Source: Rhizobium sp. N324 (GTDB lineage: Bacteria; Pseudomonadota; Alphaproteobacteria; Rhizobiales; Rhizobiaceae). From it: 64,000 nucleotides of DNA. How positions within the stretch are numbered: the first letter of the stretch is position 1; each line of letters starts with the position of its first letter. The notes beneath the pieces are model-generated. The model saw nothing but the letters and a program-made list of their open reading frames with translations. It made no database searches and had not been told where the DNA came from. The position numbers and the translations under genes were made by a program. The stretch is taken from NCBI RefSeq assembly GCF_001664485.1, contig NZ_CP013630.1, forward strand, positions 1,057,001 through 1,121,000. Reading direction: 5' to 3'. Positions 37,776 to 47,110 of this stretch are shown here, one piece after another.

Positions 37776-38777
37776 ATGAATATTGCAGCGAAACCTCCCC
37801 TGACGATCAGGCTCTGCGGGCCGCGCGGCTTCTGCGCCGGCGTCGACCGCGCCATCCAGATCGTCGTGCTGGCGCTGAAATCCTATGGCGCCCCGGTCTA
37901 TGTGCGCCATGAGATCGTTCACAATCGTTATGTCGTCGAGGGGCTCGAGGCCAAAGGCGCCGTCTTCGTCGAGGAGCTGGACGAGATCCCGGCCGAGCAT
38001 CGCGCCCAGCCGGTGGTCTTCTCCGCCCATGGCGTGCCGAAATCCGTGCCGGAGGATGCGGCAAGCCGCAACCTCTTTTATCTCGACGCCACCTGCCCGC
38101 TGGTCTCCAAGGTCCACAAGCAGGCGATGCGCCACAATCGCCTCGGCCGCCATGTCGTCCTGATCGGCCATGCCGGCCACCCCGAAGTGATCGGCACCAT
38201 GGGCCAACTGCCGGAGGGATCGGTTTCGCTGATCGAGACGATCGAGGATGCCGATGCCTATGCGCCCGCCGATCCGGACAATCTCGGCTATGTCACCCAG
38301 ACGACGCTGTCGGTCGACGACACCGCCGGCGTCATCGCCCGCCTGCAGCAGCGTTTTCCCAACTTGACCGCGCCGGCCGCCGACTCGATCTGTTATGCGA
38401 CGACCAATCGCCAGGAAGTGGTGAAGCAGGCGGCCCCCGGCTGCGATCTCTTCATCATCGTCGGCGCGCCGAACTCTTCCAATTCCAAGCGCCTCGTCGA
38501 AGTGGCGCTGAGGGCAGGGGCGAAGAAATCAATCCTCGTGCAGCGCGCCGCCGAACTCGACTGGGACGAGATCGGCGCGATTTCGACGCTCGGCCTTTCC
38601 GCCGGCGCCTCCGCCCCCGAGGTCATCGTCAACGAGATCATCGAGGCCTTCCGCGCCCGCTTCGACGCCCGCGTCGAGCTGGCCGAGACGGTGCAGGAAA
38701 CCGAGAATTTCCTGGTCAACCGCGAATTGCGCAGCATCGAGCTGACGGCGGCCGACATGGCCTTCGTCAACGGCTGA
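37776..38777 (+). CDS. ispH: 4-hydroxy-3-methylbut-2-enyl diphosphate reductase
   Basis: A 333-residue iron-sulfur enzyme, the last step of the MEP pathway giving isopentenyl and dimethylallyl diphosphate. The three cluster Cys lie in [25 protein letters not shown] and [10 protein letters not shown]. Other motifs are [14 protein letters not shown] and [14 protein letters not shown]. It precedes thrB by about 80 bp. Confidence 0.95.
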   Translation: MNIAAKPPLTIRLCGPRGFCAGVDRAIQIVVLALKSYGAPVYVRHEIVHNRYVVEGLEAKGAVFVEELDEIPAEHRAQPVVFSAHGVPKSVPEDAASRNLFYLDATCPLVSKVHKQAMRHNRLGRHVVLIGHAGHPEVIGTMGQLPEGSVSLIETIEDADAYAPADPDNLGYVTQTTLSVDDTAGVIARLQQRFPNLTAPAADSICYATTNRQEVVKQAAPGCDLFIIVGAPNSSNSKRLVEVALRAGAKKSILVQRAAELDWDEIGAISTLGLSAGASAPEVIVNEIIEAFRARFDARVELAETVQETENFLVNRELRSIELTAADMAFVNG

Positions 38778-38857
38778 TCCCCATATTGAAACCTTATCGA
38801 CGCCGGATGGTCGATCCGGCGGCCGAATAACAGCAATGCATGAAGGCGAGACCTCAC

Positions 38858-39823
38858 TTGGCAGTCTATACCGATATCGCCGAAGACGATCTGAAATGGT
38901 TCCTGACGGAATATGACGCGGGCACGCTGCTCTCCTACAAAGGCATCGCCGAAGGTGTCGAAAATTCCAATTTCCTGCTGCACACCTCCAAGGATCCGCT
39001 GATCCTGACGCTCTACGAGAAGCGGGTGGAAAAGACCGATCTGCCGTTCTTCCTCGGCCTGATGCAGCATCTCTCGGCCCGCGGCCTGTCCTGCCCGCTG
39101 CCGCTGCCGCGCCGCGACGGCGCGCTGCTCGGCGCGCTCTCCGGCCGCCCGGCCGCACTGATCTCCTTCCTCGAAGGCATGTGGCTGCGGAAGCCGGAGG
39201 CCAAACATTGCCGCGAAGTCGGCAGGGCGCTGGCCGAGATGCACGTGGCCGGCCACGGTTTCGAACTGACACGGGCGAACGCGCTGTCGATCGACGGCTG
39301 GCAAACGCTCTGGGAAAAATCCGAGGCGCGCGCCGGCGAGGTCGAGGCCGGCCTGCAGAACGAGATCCGCGGCGAACTTGATTTCCTCTCCGCCGCCTGG
39401 CCGAAAACCCTGCCGGCCGGCGTCATCCATGCCGACCTCTTCCCCGACAACGTCTTCTTCCTCGGCGATCAGCTCTCCGGCCTGATCGATTTCTATTTCG
39501 CCTGTAACGACCTGCTCGCCTATGACGTCTCGATCTGCCTGAATGCCTGGTGCTTCGAAAAGGACGGCGCCTACAACATCACCAAGGGCACGGCGATGCT
39601 CGAGGGTTACCAGAGCGTGCGCCCCCTGAGCGGCGAAGAGATCGCCGCCTTGCCGGTGCTGTCGCGCGGTTCGGCGCTGCGCTTCTTCCTGACCCGGCTC
39701 TATGACTGGCTGACGACGCCTGAAGGCGCCATGGTCACCAAGAAGGACCCGCTCGAATATCTGCGCAAACTGCGCTTCCACCGCCAGATCGGCTCGGCCG
39801 CCGAATACGGATTGAGCCTATGA
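38858..39823 (+). CDS. thrB: Homoserine kinase (ThrB2 type)
   Basis: A 321-residue homoserine kinase of the aminoglycoside-phosphotransferase fold, phosphorylating homoserine for threonine synthesis. Active-site segments are [13 protein letters not shown] near the start, [15 protein letters not shown] (catalytic Asp) and [16 protein letters not shown]. The TTG at 38858 ([11 protein letters not shown]) is chosen from the usual family N-terminus and the AAGGCGAG site; the ATG at 38840 would add six residues. Its stop overlaps the rnhA start (ATGA). Confidence 0.92.
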   Translation: MAVYTDIAEDDLKWFLTEYDAGTLLSYKGIAEGVENSNFLLHTSKDPLILTLYEKRVEKTDLPFFLGLMQHLSARGLSCPLPLPRRDGALLGALSGRPAALISFLEGMWLRKPEAKHCREVGRALAEMHVAGHGFELTRANALSIDGWQTLWEKSEARAGEVEAGLQNEIRGELDFLSAAWPKTLPAGVIHADLFPDNVFFLGDQLSGLIDFYFACNDLLAYDVSICLNAWCFEKDGAYNITKGTAMLEGYQSVRPLSGEEIAALPVLSRGSALRFFLTRLYDWLTTPEGAMVTKKDPLEYLRKLRFHRQIGSAAEYGLSL

Positions 39824-40275
39824 AACACGTCGATATCTTCACCGACGGCGCCTGCTCCGGCAATCCCGGCCCCGGCGGCTGGGGCGCCGTGCTGCGCTAT
39901 GGCGACGTCGAAAAGGAGCTTTGCGGCGGCGAGGCGGATACGACCAACAACCGCATGGAGCTGCTGGCGGCAATCTCGGCGCTGCAGGCCCTGAAAAGCC
40001 CTTGCGAGGTCGATCTTTATACCGACAGCGCCTACGTCAAGGACGGCATCTCCAAGTGGATTTTCGGCTGGAAAAAGAACGGCTGGAAGACAGCAGACAA
40101 GAAGCCGGTGAAGAATGCCGAGCTATGGCAGGCCCTGGAACAAGCCCGGGATCGTCATGAGGTGACGCTACACTGGGTCAAGGGCCACGCCGGTCACCCG
40201 GAAAACGAACGCGCCGATGAACTTGCGCGCAGGGGCATGGAGCCGTTCAAGAAGGGCAAGGCGGTTTCGTTTTAA
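39820..40275 (+). CDS. rnhA: Ribonuclease HI
   Basis: A 151-residue endonuclease that cuts the RNA strand of RNA-DNA hybrids. The four acidic active-site residues are seen in [38 protein letters not shown] and [11 protein letters not shown]. Translationally coupled to thrB by a four-base overlap, an arrangement common in rhizobia. Confidence 0.96.
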   Translation: MKHVDIFTDGACSGNPGPGGWGAVLRYGDVEKELCGGEADTTNNRMELLAAISALQALKSPCEVDLYTDSAYVKDGISKWIFGWKKNGWKTADKKPVKNAELWQALEQARDRHEVTLHWVKGHAGHPENERADELARRGMEPFKKGKAVSF

Positions 40276-40300
40276 GGAGTGTTCTGTCCAGGAGGTGGAT

Positions 40301-40531
40301 GTGTCATCTATTCCCACGACAATCGAATTGAGCTCGACGATAGATCGTATGGAGAGCGTGTATCGTCGGCAGGATGAGGCACGAGCGGTTTTCGGTGTCT
40401 ATGAAAAGCTCTGTCAGCGTTTCGAACAGGATTTGGCGGACGAGCGCGATCTGTTGCTCAGCAAGGCAGCAGCGCTGATGATGATCAAGTATTGGGTTGA
40501 GCAGAGAGGGTCGCACCCGCCGCGCGGTTGA
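40301..40531 (+). CDS. Small hypothetical protein after rnhA
   Basis: A 76-residue protein starting at GTG 40301, five bases after a perfect AGGAGG. It reads SSIPTTIELSSTIDRMESVY and is predicted mostly helical, with no signal or membrane segment. It lies 25 bp after rnhA and may be its third operon partner. No family recognised. The strong ribosome site makes it likely real. Confidence 0.6.
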   Translation: MSSIPTTIELSSTIDRMESVYRRQDEARAVFGVYEKLCQRFEQDLADERDLLLSKAAALMMIKYWVEQRGSHPPRG

Positions 40532-40555
40532 ATGGGGACGCGATGCTGCCACGAT

Positions 40556-40719
40556 TCCCCTTCTCCCCAGCGGGGAGAAGATGCCGGCAGGCAGGTGAGG
40601 GGGCGAGCGACGACAGGAGCGAGGCACTGAGCGGCAAGCGAAGGGCAATGAATGGTGTGCCGTGCGGCCCCCTCATCCGACCCTTCGGGCCACCTTCTCC
40701 CCGCTGGGGAGAAGAGGGA
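40556..40719. repeat. RIME-like palindromic repeat, diverged copy
   Basis: Two CTCCCC-AGCGGGGAG / CTCCCCGCTGGGGAG palindromes sit with GCCGGCAGGCAGGTGAGGGG and CCCCTCATCCGACCC segments, but their order differs from the other copies, as if two half-elements face each other. It fills the gap between the small gene after rnhA and the metallopeptidase gene. Confidence 0.75.
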
Positions 40720-40743
40720 GCAAGCAGCAACTCACCCCACCTG

Positions 40744-41814
40744 CTACACCGCCGTCGCCGCCCCCTGAATCAGCCGGTGCAGATATTCGAGCTTGGCCAC
40801 GACAGGTGACGAAAGCACGAAGGGGTAGGAGTCCGGTTGGCCCATGCTGCGCTGGATGGCGTTGATGGCCAGGCTGAGCGGCACCCAGGCGCTGACCAGC
40901 TGTTCGGCGCTGCTTGCCCGGTAGGGGAGGAAATCCACTTCGCCGGCGATTTCCTCGTGGCCGCGGGGATCGATGGCGATGCCGAAGGCGCGGGCGGTTT
41001 CGAGCGTGTCGACGATATGCAGGTAATGGGCGAAACATTCGGCGAAATCCTCCCAAGGGTGGGAGGCCGCATAGGCGCTGATGAAATTGTCCTGCCATCC
41101 CAGGGGCGCGCCGCCGGCATAGTGGTTTTGCAGGGCCGCCGCATAATCCTGACGTTCGTCGCCGAAGACGGCGCGGAAGTCCGAAAGGCGGTCGCGGTCG
41201 CGCACCAGCTTGTTCCAGATGAAATGGCCGGTCTCATGGCGGAAATGGCCGAGCAGGGTGCGATAGGGTTCGTTCATCGAGCTGCGCGCCTGCTCGCGCG
41301 TCGCATCGTCGGCCTCTGCGGCGCGGATGGTGATCAGGCCTTCCTCGTGGCCGGTCATGGCCGGCACGACATAGCCGTTGCTCTCGATCGCATCCTCGAG
41401 GAAATCGAAGACCAGGCCACCTTGAGGATCCTGCACCCGGTCGGGATGCGGCAGCCTCCAGCGCAACAGCGAATAGAACAGATGACGCTGCGCCTGGCCG
41501 ATGCGCCGCCAGCGATCGATGCCGTTCTGGGTATCGGTGTTCGGAACCAGCCGATTGTGGCGGCAGGCGACGCAGAATTCGCTGTCGCTATCGCCATCGA
41601 CCAGCCAGTTGCAGATGTCGAGGCCGGCATTGGCGCAGAAGCGCACGTCGCGATCGGGATTGGAAACGAGCTGCCAGAGCGTCTCGTCGCGCGGCTCCAG
41701 CGCATGCATGGCGAGATCGCCCGGCCGGAAGCCGAGTCGATGGTTGCAGCGCACGCAATGGCGGTTGTCGAAGTGGACGACCTGATCGCAGTTGTCGCAG
41801 GCGAAAAGCTTCAT
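40744..41814 (-). CDS. Zinc-ribbon putative zinc metallopeptidase
   Basis: A 356-residue protein. The N-terminus is a zinc ribbon (FACDNCDQVVHFDNRHCVRC) with further Cys in FCVACRHNRL, and a peptidase-type HExxH is seen in FRHETGHFIWNKL at about residue 190 with a later ECFAHYLHIVDT segment that may supply the third ligand. This is the putative zinc-binding metallopeptidase (DUF2248-type) family, common in proteobacteria but not characterised. The start ATG at 41814 begins the ribbon. Confidence 0.78.
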   Translation of the reverse strand: MKLFACDNCDQVVHFDNRHCVRCNHRLGFRPGDLAMHALEPRDETLWQLVSNPDRDVRFCANAGLDICNWLVDGDSDSEFCVACRHNRLVPNTDTQNGIDRWRRIGQAQRHLFYSLLRWRLPHPDRVQDPQGGLVFDFLEDAIESNGYVVPAMTGHEEGLITIRAAEADDATREQARSSMNEPYRTLLGHFRHETGHFIWNKLVRDRDRLSDFRAVFGDERQDYAAALQNHYAGGAPLGWQDNFISAYAASHPWEDFAECFAHYLHIVDTLETARAFGIAIDPRGHEEIAGEVDFLPYRASSAEQLVSAWVPLSLAINAIQRSMGQPDSYPFVLSSPVVAKLEYLHRLIQGAATAV

Positions 41815-41844
41815 CGTCTTGATCTCAGCAAAGCAGCGGCGGAT

Positions 41845-41879
41845 TAAAAATGCCTGCCGCGCGAGGGCGCAGCAGGCAT
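41845..41879 (-). terminator. Intrinsic terminator after csbD-like gene
   Basis: On the minus strand ATGCCTGC (41879-41872) pairs with GCAGGCAT (41857-41850), followed by a T run. It separates the CsbD gene from the metallopeptidase gene downstream. Confidence 0.85.
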
Positions 41880-41904
41880 GGTTCATGACGGATGAGCGGA
41901 TGGC

Positions 41905-42096
41905 TCAGAGCCGGTCGACGGCGCCCTTGAGCTTGTCCTTGACCTTGCCGGTTGCGACCTGGCCCTTGCCTTTGGCTTCCTGAACGGCGCCCTTGGCCTG
42001 CATTTCGCGATTGTCCGCGGCCTTGCCGACGGCCTGCTTGGTCTTGCCGGCAATTTCATTTGCCTTGCCTGAGATCTTGTCGCTGGTGCTACCCAT
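41905..42096 (-). CDS. CsbD family stress protein
   Basis: A 63-residue, highly charged, Lys/Ala/Gly-rich protein of the CsbD family (SDKISGKANEIAGKTKQAVG, AKGAVQEAKGKGQVA). CsbD proteins are induced under general stress in many bacteria and are thought to be largely unstructured; their molecular role is unknown. AAGGAG is well placed before the ATG at 42096. A terminator follows, so it is monocistronic. Confidence 0.9.
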   Translation of the reverse strand: MGSTSDKISGKANEIAGKTKQAVGKAADNREMQAKGAVQEAKGKGQVATGKVKDKLKGAVDRL

Positions 42097-42196
42097 ATGT
42101 GATGTCTCCTTCGTCAAGCATGGGCCTCGTGCCCATGTTTGCCGAAATGAAACGTCAGCCGGCACAAATCGTTCCAGCTATATCAGGCCAGCCTTA

Positions 42197-42802
42197 TCAA
42201 GCATGCCCGGCTTCTTTGGAAAGCATGGCGGCGGTCACGCCCATGCCGGCGAGCGCCCGCTCGTATTTGTCGTCGAGGCTGCGATCGAAGATCAGTTCCT
42301 CGTTGGCCGGGCAGGTGAGCCAGCCATTGTTGACGACCTCGTTTTCCAGCTGGCCGGCCCCCCAGGAAGAATAGCCGAGCAGCATCGTCGCGCGCGTCGG
42401 CCCATCGCCCTTGGAGATGGCGCGCACAATGTCGAGCGTCGCCGTAAGGCAGATGTCGTCGCTGACGGGGATCGAGGAGTCGCTGGAATAATCGTCCGAA
42501 TGCAGCACGAAGCCGCGGCCGCTTTCCACCGGGCCGCCGGTCTGGATCGGGAAATCGCGCGCCCGCTGCGGCAGCACGATCTGATCTTCCTGCTTGATCA
42601 TGTCGAGATGCAGCAGCACATCGGTGAAGGTCAGGCTTTGCGGGCGGTTGATGACGAAGCCCATGGCGCCGGCATCGGAATGCGCGCAGATATAAATCAC
42701 CGTGCGCGCAAAATTGCGGTCCTCGATGCCGGGCATGGCGATGAGGAACTGGCCATCGAAGAAGCCACGTTCCCGTCTGTTCTTCAGCGTCGATAAGGAC
42801 AT
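42197..42802 (-). CDS. YqgE/AlgH family protein
   Basis: A 201-residue member of the UPF0301 YqgE/AlgH family. Family marks are [46 protein letters not shown] and [14 protein letters not shown]. The biochemical role is unknown; AlgH was linked to alginate regulation in Pseudomonas. The ATG at 42802 gives the standard N-terminus. Divergent from the DsbD-domain gene. Confidence 0.92.
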   Translation of the reverse strand: MSLSTLKNRRERGFFDGQFLIAMPGIEDRNFARTVIYICAHSDAGAMGFVINRPQSLTFTDVLLHLDMIKQEDQIVLPQRARDFPIQTGGPVESGRGFVLHSDDYSSDSSIPVSDDICLTATLDIVRAISKGDGPTRATMLLGYSSWGAGQLENEVVNNGWLTCPANEELIFDRSLDDKYERALAGMGVTAAMLSKEAGHA

Positions 42803-42942
42803 CGTTCCTCCTGCTGCCAACCGCATTGAGGCCTTGACAAGAGAAACATGGGCCAATGTCACACATCAATCAACCAAAAATGAAGATTTAAATCGTCGTG
42901 ACTTCTGGCGGCGAAACCTCAGTTTCGGTAAACCGTTGTTCC

Positions 42943-43794
42943 ATGATGATTATTTCCTCAGTACCGCGCCGGCTTTTCATGGCGGTCATCTCGATGGGCG
43001 CAGCCCTTGCCGCCCATTGTTCGGCTCACGCGGAAATGAGCGCCTGGGCGGAGAACGAAGGCGGCCGCATGCGCCTCGTGGCACTGGCACCCGATGCCGC
43101 CGGCAAAATCCGCGCCGCGCTGCAGATCGAGCCGAAACCCGGCTGGATCACCTATTGGAAGGAGCCCGGAAACAGCGGCATTCCGCCCCAGTTCACCATC
43201 GCGGCGGGCAGTGGCGTCACGCTCGATGCGATGGCCTATCCCGTCCCGAAACATTTCTTCAACGGCGCGGTCGAGGATATCGCCTATGACGCGCCGGTGA
43301 CGCTGCCGCTGTCGCTCAATGCTGCGGGCAAGGCCCCTGTCGAGATCGACGCCGTGGCCTTCATCGGCATCTGCAAGGATATCTGCATTCCCTTCCAGGC
43401 GAATTTTCAGCTGAAGCTCGGCCCGGCCATCCAGTCCCACCCACAGGAGGAGGCGATCCTTGCGGCGGCCGATGCGACGCTGCCGCAGCCGCCATCGGCC
43501 GATTTCGGCGTGACCGCGCATGCGATGTCGCCCGATCGCAAGACGCTGGCGCTGACGCTGGTTTTGCCTGATGAGGGGCCAGGCGGGGGAAAGGGCGCGC
43601 CCGATATCATCGTCACCGGCCCGGGCGGCTATGCCTTCACCAAGCAGATCGGCGGCAAACGCGATGGCGCGACCTTCAAGACCGATGTCGCCATCGGCAA
43701 GCTGCCGAAGGATTACGATCTATCGGGCAAACGCTGGGGTGTGCTGGTCATCGATGGCGGCAAGGCGATGGAGACCACGCTTGCCTTTGAGTGA
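42943..43794 (+). CDS. Secreted DsbD N-terminal-domain-like protein
   Basis: A 283-residue protein with a signal peptide (about 1-30, ending HAE). The body resembles the immunoglobulin-like thiol-disulfide interchange domain of DsbD (PGWITYWKEPGNSGIPPQ), with a Cys pair in GICKDICIPFQ near residue 143. It has neither the DsbD membrane domain nor the C-terminal thioredoxin domain. It may receive or pass on reducing equivalents in the periplasm. A peroxiredoxin gene follows by 83 bp. Confidence 0.8.
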   Translation: MMIISSVPRRLFMAVISMGAALAAHCSAHAEMSAWAENEGGRMRLVALAPDAAGKIRAALQIEPKPGWITYWKEPGNSGIPPQFTIAAGSGVTLDAMAYPVPKHFFNGAVEDIAYDAPVTLPLSLNAAGKAPVEIDAVAFIGICKDICIPFQANFQLKLGPAIQSHPQEEAILAAADATLPQPPSADFGVTAHAMSPDRKTLALTLVLPDEGPGGGKGAPDIIVTGPGGYAFTKQIGGKRDGATFKTDVAIGKLPKDYDLSGKRWGVLVIDGGKAMETTLAFE

Positions 43795-43877
43795 CCGGGA
43801 CCTATAGTCGCCTCGACCCCTGCGGCGCCCGCCGCTGAAAAGGCCAAAACCCAACAGCCGGAATCAAGGAGAAAACC

Positions 43878-44363
43878 ATGACCATCGCGATCGGCGACAA
43901 GCTTCCTGCCGCCACCTTCAAGGAAAAGACCGCCGACGGCCCGGTCGAAATCACCACCGAACAGCTCTTCTCCGGTAAGCGCGTCGTGCTCTTTGCGGTG
44001 CCGGGCGCCTTCACGCCCACCTGCTCGCTGAACCACCTGCCGGGCTATCTCGAAAACCGCGACACCATCCTCGGCAAGGGTGTCGACGATATCGCCGTCA
44101 TATCCGTCAACGACTGGCATGTCATGGGCGCCTGGGCGCAATCCTCCGGCGGCATGGGCAAGATCCACTTCCTCGCCGATTGGGACGCCGCCTTCACCAA
44201 GGCCGCCGGCCTCGAAGCCGACCTCTCCGCCGGCGGTCTCGGCCTGCGCTCCAAGCGCTATTCGATGCTGGTGGAAGACGGCGTGGTCAAAGCCCTGAAC
44301 GTCGAGGAAAGCCCCGGCCAGGCAACGGTTTCGGGTGCTGCGGCGATGTTGGAACTGCTGTAA
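43878..44363 (+). CDS. Peroxiredoxin (Prx5 type)
   Basis: A 161-residue thiol peroxidase of the Prx5 group. The peroxidatic Cys is C49 in VPGAFTPTCS, the P-x3-T-x2-C active site. It reduces hydrogen peroxide and organic peroxides, usually with glutathione or glutaredoxin in this group. No signal peptide, so cytosolic. AAGGAGAAA is upstream of the ATG. A RIME-like repeat follows 17 bp after the stop codon. Confidence 0.92.
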   Translation: MTIAIGDKLPAATFKEKTADGPVEITTEQLFSGKRVVLFAVPGAFTPTCSLNHLPGYLENRDTILGKGVDDIAVISVNDWHVMGAWAQSSGGMGKIHFLADWDAAFTKAAGLEADLSAGGLGLRSKRYSMLVEDGVVKALNVEESPGQATVSGAAAMLELL

Positions 44364-44380
44364 ACGTTTGAATAAATCTG

Positions 44381-44518
44381 CCCCTCACCCTAACCCTCTC
44401 CCCGTAAAAACGGGGCGAGGGGACGTACCCCGCGAGACGTCAGCGAGGAACGGAGAGGTCGCGGCACACGCCCTTCGCCCCGTTTACGGGGAGAAGGTGC
44501 CGGCAGGCGGATGAGGGG
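44381..44518. repeat. RIME-like palindromic repeat, copy 4
   Basis: A 138-bp copy with standard ends and two GTAAA-loop palindromes, immediately after the peroxiredoxin gene. Confidence 0.88.
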
Positions 44519-44550
44519 CAAACGCCGACGGCGAATTTGCCAGAAACGCA

Positions 44551-44660
44551 CCCCCACTCTCCGTCATCCCAGGCCTCCGAGCCTGGGATCCACGCTCGGC
44601 GGCGATCGAGGGCGGAGCGGATCCTCGGGTCAAGCCCGAGGAGGATGGAGAGTGGGGTGG
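44551..44660. repeat. Composite palindromic repeat, second family (copy 1)
   Basis: Ends read CCCCACTCTCC and GGAGAGTGGGG in inverted orientation. Inside are two hairpins, ATCCCAGGC/GCCTGGGAT and CCTCGGG/CCCGAGG. The same building blocks recur at 44978, 45176 and 34985. Confidence 0.75.
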
Positions 44661-44692
44661 CCTTTGGAGCAAGACAGCGACGTCCAGGGCTG

Positions 44693-44902
44693 TCAGGGCC
44701 ATCCCCATTGCCCTGCCAGGCTTCCGATAGCGGCAAACGCGCCAAACAACAGCATCAGCGGAAAAACCCGCTTTGCGTACCAGCCGTGTTCGCCCGGCGT
44801 CATTCTCATCGGATCGCGACGGCTCGCGATGGCTGGAAACATCAGCCAGAGCACGATAACGAACGTCACGGCTGCTGCGGCGAAGAATATGTTGCTCGTC
44901 AT
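44693..44902 (-). CDS. Small two-helix membrane protein, hypothetical
   Basis: A 69-residue ORF reading MTSNIFFAAAAVTFVIVLWL then a short loop with RRDPMRMTPGEHGWYAKRVF and a second helix LMLLFGAFAAIGSLAG. Two well-formed membrane helices and a charged loop look protein-like. No clear ribosome site is seen and it sits between two repeats, so it is a tentative gene of unknown function. Confidence 0.5.
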   Translation of the reverse strand: MTSNIFFAAAAVTFVIVLWLMFPAIASRRDPMRMTPGEHGWYAKRVFPLMLLFGAFAAIGSLAGQWGWP

Positions 44903-44977
44903 GGCCAGACACTACAACTTCGTTGAAATTCATCAATGATGTTTCGGCATCCTTAGTGAAGCGCACGCAACGGCGAG

Positions 44978-45115
44978 TTTGCCACAAAGCTCACTCCACT
45001 CTCCGTCATCCCAGGCCCCCGAGCCTGGGATCCACGCCCGGTGCCGATCGAGGGCGAAGTGGATCCTCGAGTCAAGCCCGAGGAGGACGGAGGGTGGGGC
45101 GAGCTTTGTGGCAAA
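44978..45115. repeat. Composite palindromic repeat, second family (copy 2)
   Basis: Perfect 15-bp inverted ends TTTGCCACAAAGCTC (44978-44992) and GAGCTTTGTGGCAAA (45101-45115) enclose the same CTCCGTCATCCCAGG and CCTCGAGTCAAGCCCGAGG hairpins as copy 1. No gene is supported between 44903 and 45350. Confidence 0.8.
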
Positions 45116-45175
45116 TCCAGCGGCGTGACGAATAGCATTCGTCGCTGCGCCTCCTGCTCATGGTTCTCCACACTG

Positions 45176-45236
45176 TCCGTCATCCCAGGCCCACGAGCCT
45201 GGGATCCACGTCCGGTGCGACGAAGAGCGGAATGAC
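45176..45236. repeat. Second-family repeat, partial copy 3
   Basis: TCCGTCATCCCAGGCC followed by GCCTGGGATCCACG and ending GCGGAATGACG: only the first hairpin half is present. Confidence 0.65.
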
Positions 45237-45307
45237 GCGCCCGGCTGTCAAATGGCCGCACCTCCCTATCCTACAATCACAAACCCCGCCTCAATCTCGC
45301 CGCAATC

Positions 45308-45337
45308 GTTATAACATAACCGTAATGTTATTACATT
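45308..45337. promoter_or_regulatory. Candidate Zur operator
   Basis: Two AT-rich palindromes, GTTATAACATAAC (45308-45320) and AATGTTATTACATT (45324-45337), stand side by side in otherwise GC-rich DNA 14 bp before the first gene of the zinc importer operon. Their TGTTATA-type half-sites resemble known proteobacterial Zur boxes. Zinc-bound Zur would repress the operon. Confidence 0.75.
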
Positions 45338-45350
45338 GTAGGATCAGCCA

Positions 45351-45479
45351 ATGCCCCCGAGCCCCGACCGCCCCTCCGTCAGCCTGCTGGGACAGTCGGC
45401 TCTCTCCAGGGGGATCGGCATCACGCTTGTCGTCGCCGTTCTCTGGCTGGCGATCCATTGGGCGGTTCTGCTGCCATGA
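45351..45479 (+). CDS. 42-residue membrane peptide heading the zinc importer operon
   Basis: A 42-codon ORF starting MPPSPDRPSVSLLGQSALSR with a single C-terminal helix (GITLVVAVLWLAIHWAVLL). It begins 14 bp after the Zur-type operator and its stop overlaps the aztA start (ATGA), so it is the first, translationally coupled gene of the operon. It is too small for standard calling. Function unknown; it could be a transporter accessory peptide or mainly serve coupling. Confidence 0.6.
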   Translation: MPPSPDRPSVSLLGQSALSRGIGITLVVAVLWLAIHWAVLLP

Positions 45480-46225
45480 CGCCGGTGATCCGGATCGACA
45501 ATCTGACGGTCGCCTATAACCGCCATCCTGCCATCCATCACGTCTCCGGCGCCTTTGCCAGAGGCAGCCTGACGGCGATTGCCGGGCCGAACGGGGCGGG
45601 GAAGTCGACGCTGTTGAAGGCGATCATGGGGGAGCTTCGACCGGCCGAGGGCAGGGTCGAGCATCGGCTGGGGCGGGCGGAGTTCGGTTATCTCCCGCAG
45701 GCGGCCGAGATCGACCGGCGCTTTCCGATCTCGGTCATCGACACCGTCATGCTCGGCGCCTGGAGGACGGCAGGAGCCTTCGGCCGCATCGCGCCCGGCG
45801 AAATCAAAAGGGCAGGCGAGGCGCTGTCGGCGGTCGGCCTTGAGGGTTTCGGAAAACGCCATGTCGGATCGCTGTCGGCCGGCCAGTTCCAGCGTGTGCT
45901 GTTTGCCCGCCTGCTGCTGCAGGATGCCGGCATCATCCTGCTCGACGAGCCGTTTACGGCAATCGATGCCCGCACCACCAAGGACCTCATCGATATCGTC
46001 AGCCGCTGGCATGGCGAGGGCCGCACCGTCATCGCCGTACTGCATGATTTCGAGCTCGTGCGGGCGCATTTCCCCGAGACCCTGCTGCTTGCCCGCGAAC
46101 TTGTCGGATGGGGGCCGACCGCCGACGTCATGTCGTCAGCCAATCTGCTGAAGGCCCGCGCCATGGCCGAGCGCTGGGACGAGGATGCCGAGGCTTGCGG
46201 CCCCGAACAGGTGCCGGCGGTATGA
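45476..46225 (+). CDS. aztA: Zinc ABC transporter ATP-binding protein (AztA-like)
   Basis: A 249-residue ABC ATPase of the metal-uptake (cluster A-I) type. Walker A is GPNGAGKSTLLKAI near residue 35, the signature LSAGQFQRVLFARL near 133 and Walker B IILLDEPFTAID near 152. Gene order ATPase-permease-binding protein and the operator point to the AztABC/TroCBA zinc importer rather than ZnuABC; the AztD chaperone gene is absent. The stop overlaps the permease start. Confidence 0.85.
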   Translation: MTPVIRIDNLTVAYNRHPAIHHVSGAFARGSLTAIAGPNGAGKSTLLKAIMGELRPAEGRVEHRLGRAEFGYLPQAAEIDRRFPISVIDTVMLGAWRTAGAFGRIAPGEIKRAGEALSAVGLEGFGKRHVGSLSAGQFQRVLFARLLLQDAGIILLDEPFTAIDARTTKDLIDIVSRWHGEGRTVIAVLHDFELVRAHFPETLLLARELVGWGPTADVMSSANLLKARAMAERWDEDAEACGPEQVPAV

Positions 46226-47094
46226 CGGTCTACGATCTCTTCCTCGCGCCCTTTGCCGATTTCGGCTTCATGCGCCGCGCGCTCGTCGCCTGCCTTTGCC
46301 TCGGGCTGGGCTCCGGGCCGATCGGCGTTTTCCTGATGCTCAGGCGCATGAGCCTGATGGGCGACGCCATGAGCCATGCCGTGCTGCCCGGGGCGGCGAT
46401 CGGTTATCTCGTCGCCGGCTCGCTGTCGCTGACGGCGATGGGGCTCGGCGGCCTTGTCGCCGGCCTGTCGGTGGCGCTGCTTTCGGGCGCCGTCAGCCGG
46501 ATGACCGTACTGCAGGAGGATGCGAGTTTTGCCAGCTTCTATCTCGCATCGCTGGCGCTCGGCGTGCTGATCGTCTCGCTGCGCGGCTCGAATATCGATC
46601 TGCTGCATGTGCTGTTCGGCACCATCCTGGCGATCGATGCCTCGGCGCTTTATCTCATCGGCGCGATCACCTCGCTGACGCTCGTCATCCTCGCCTTCAT
46701 CTATCGGCCGCTGGTCGCCGAATGTTTCGATCCCGGCTTCCTGCGCGCCGTCGGCGGCCGCGGGCCGGTCTATCACCTCCTCTTCCTGCTGCTGGTGGTC
46801 TTGAACCTCGTCGCCAGCTTCCAGGCGCTCGGCACGCTGATGGCGGTCGGCCTGATGATGCTGCCGGCGGCCATCGCCCAGCTCTGGTCGCGCAGCTTGG
46901 CGGTGATGATGGCGATCGCTGCTGCAAGTGCCGCCGCCTCCGGCTATCTCGGGCTGATCGCCTCCTACCATCTGGAACTTGCCTCCGGCCCGACGATCAT
47001 CATGACGGCGGCTGTGATTTACGCCTTCTCCATCCTCTTCGCGCCCTCGGGCATTGCCCGGCGCTTCTTTCCCCGCCCGCATCTGAAGGGCTGA
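46222..47094 (+). CDS. aztB: Zinc ABC transporter permease (AztB-like)
   Basis: A 290-residue ABC-3 family permease with about eight helices. Family marks are LMLRRMSLMGDAMSHAVLPG near residue 38, where the conserved Asp and His line the metal path, and ALGTLMAVGLMMLPAAIAQL. The ATG overlaps the ATPase stop (ATGA). It forms the inner membrane channel of the importer. Confidence 0.87.
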   Translation: MTVYDLFLAPFADFGFMRRALVACLCLGLGSGPIGVFLMLRRMSLMGDAMSHAVLPGAAIGYLVAGSLSLTAMGLGGLVAGLSVALLSGAVSRMTVLQEDASFASFYLASLALGVLIVSLRGSNIDLLHVLFGTILAIDASALYLIGAITSLTLVILAFIYRPLVAECFDPGFLRAVGGRGPVYHLLFLLLVVLNLVASFQALGTLMAVGLMMLPAAIAQLWSRSLAVMMAIAAASAAASGYLGLIASYHLELASGPTIIMTAAVIYAFSILFAPSGIARRFFPRPHLKG

Positions 47095-47110
47095 TCCCAA
47101 GGAGACTTCG

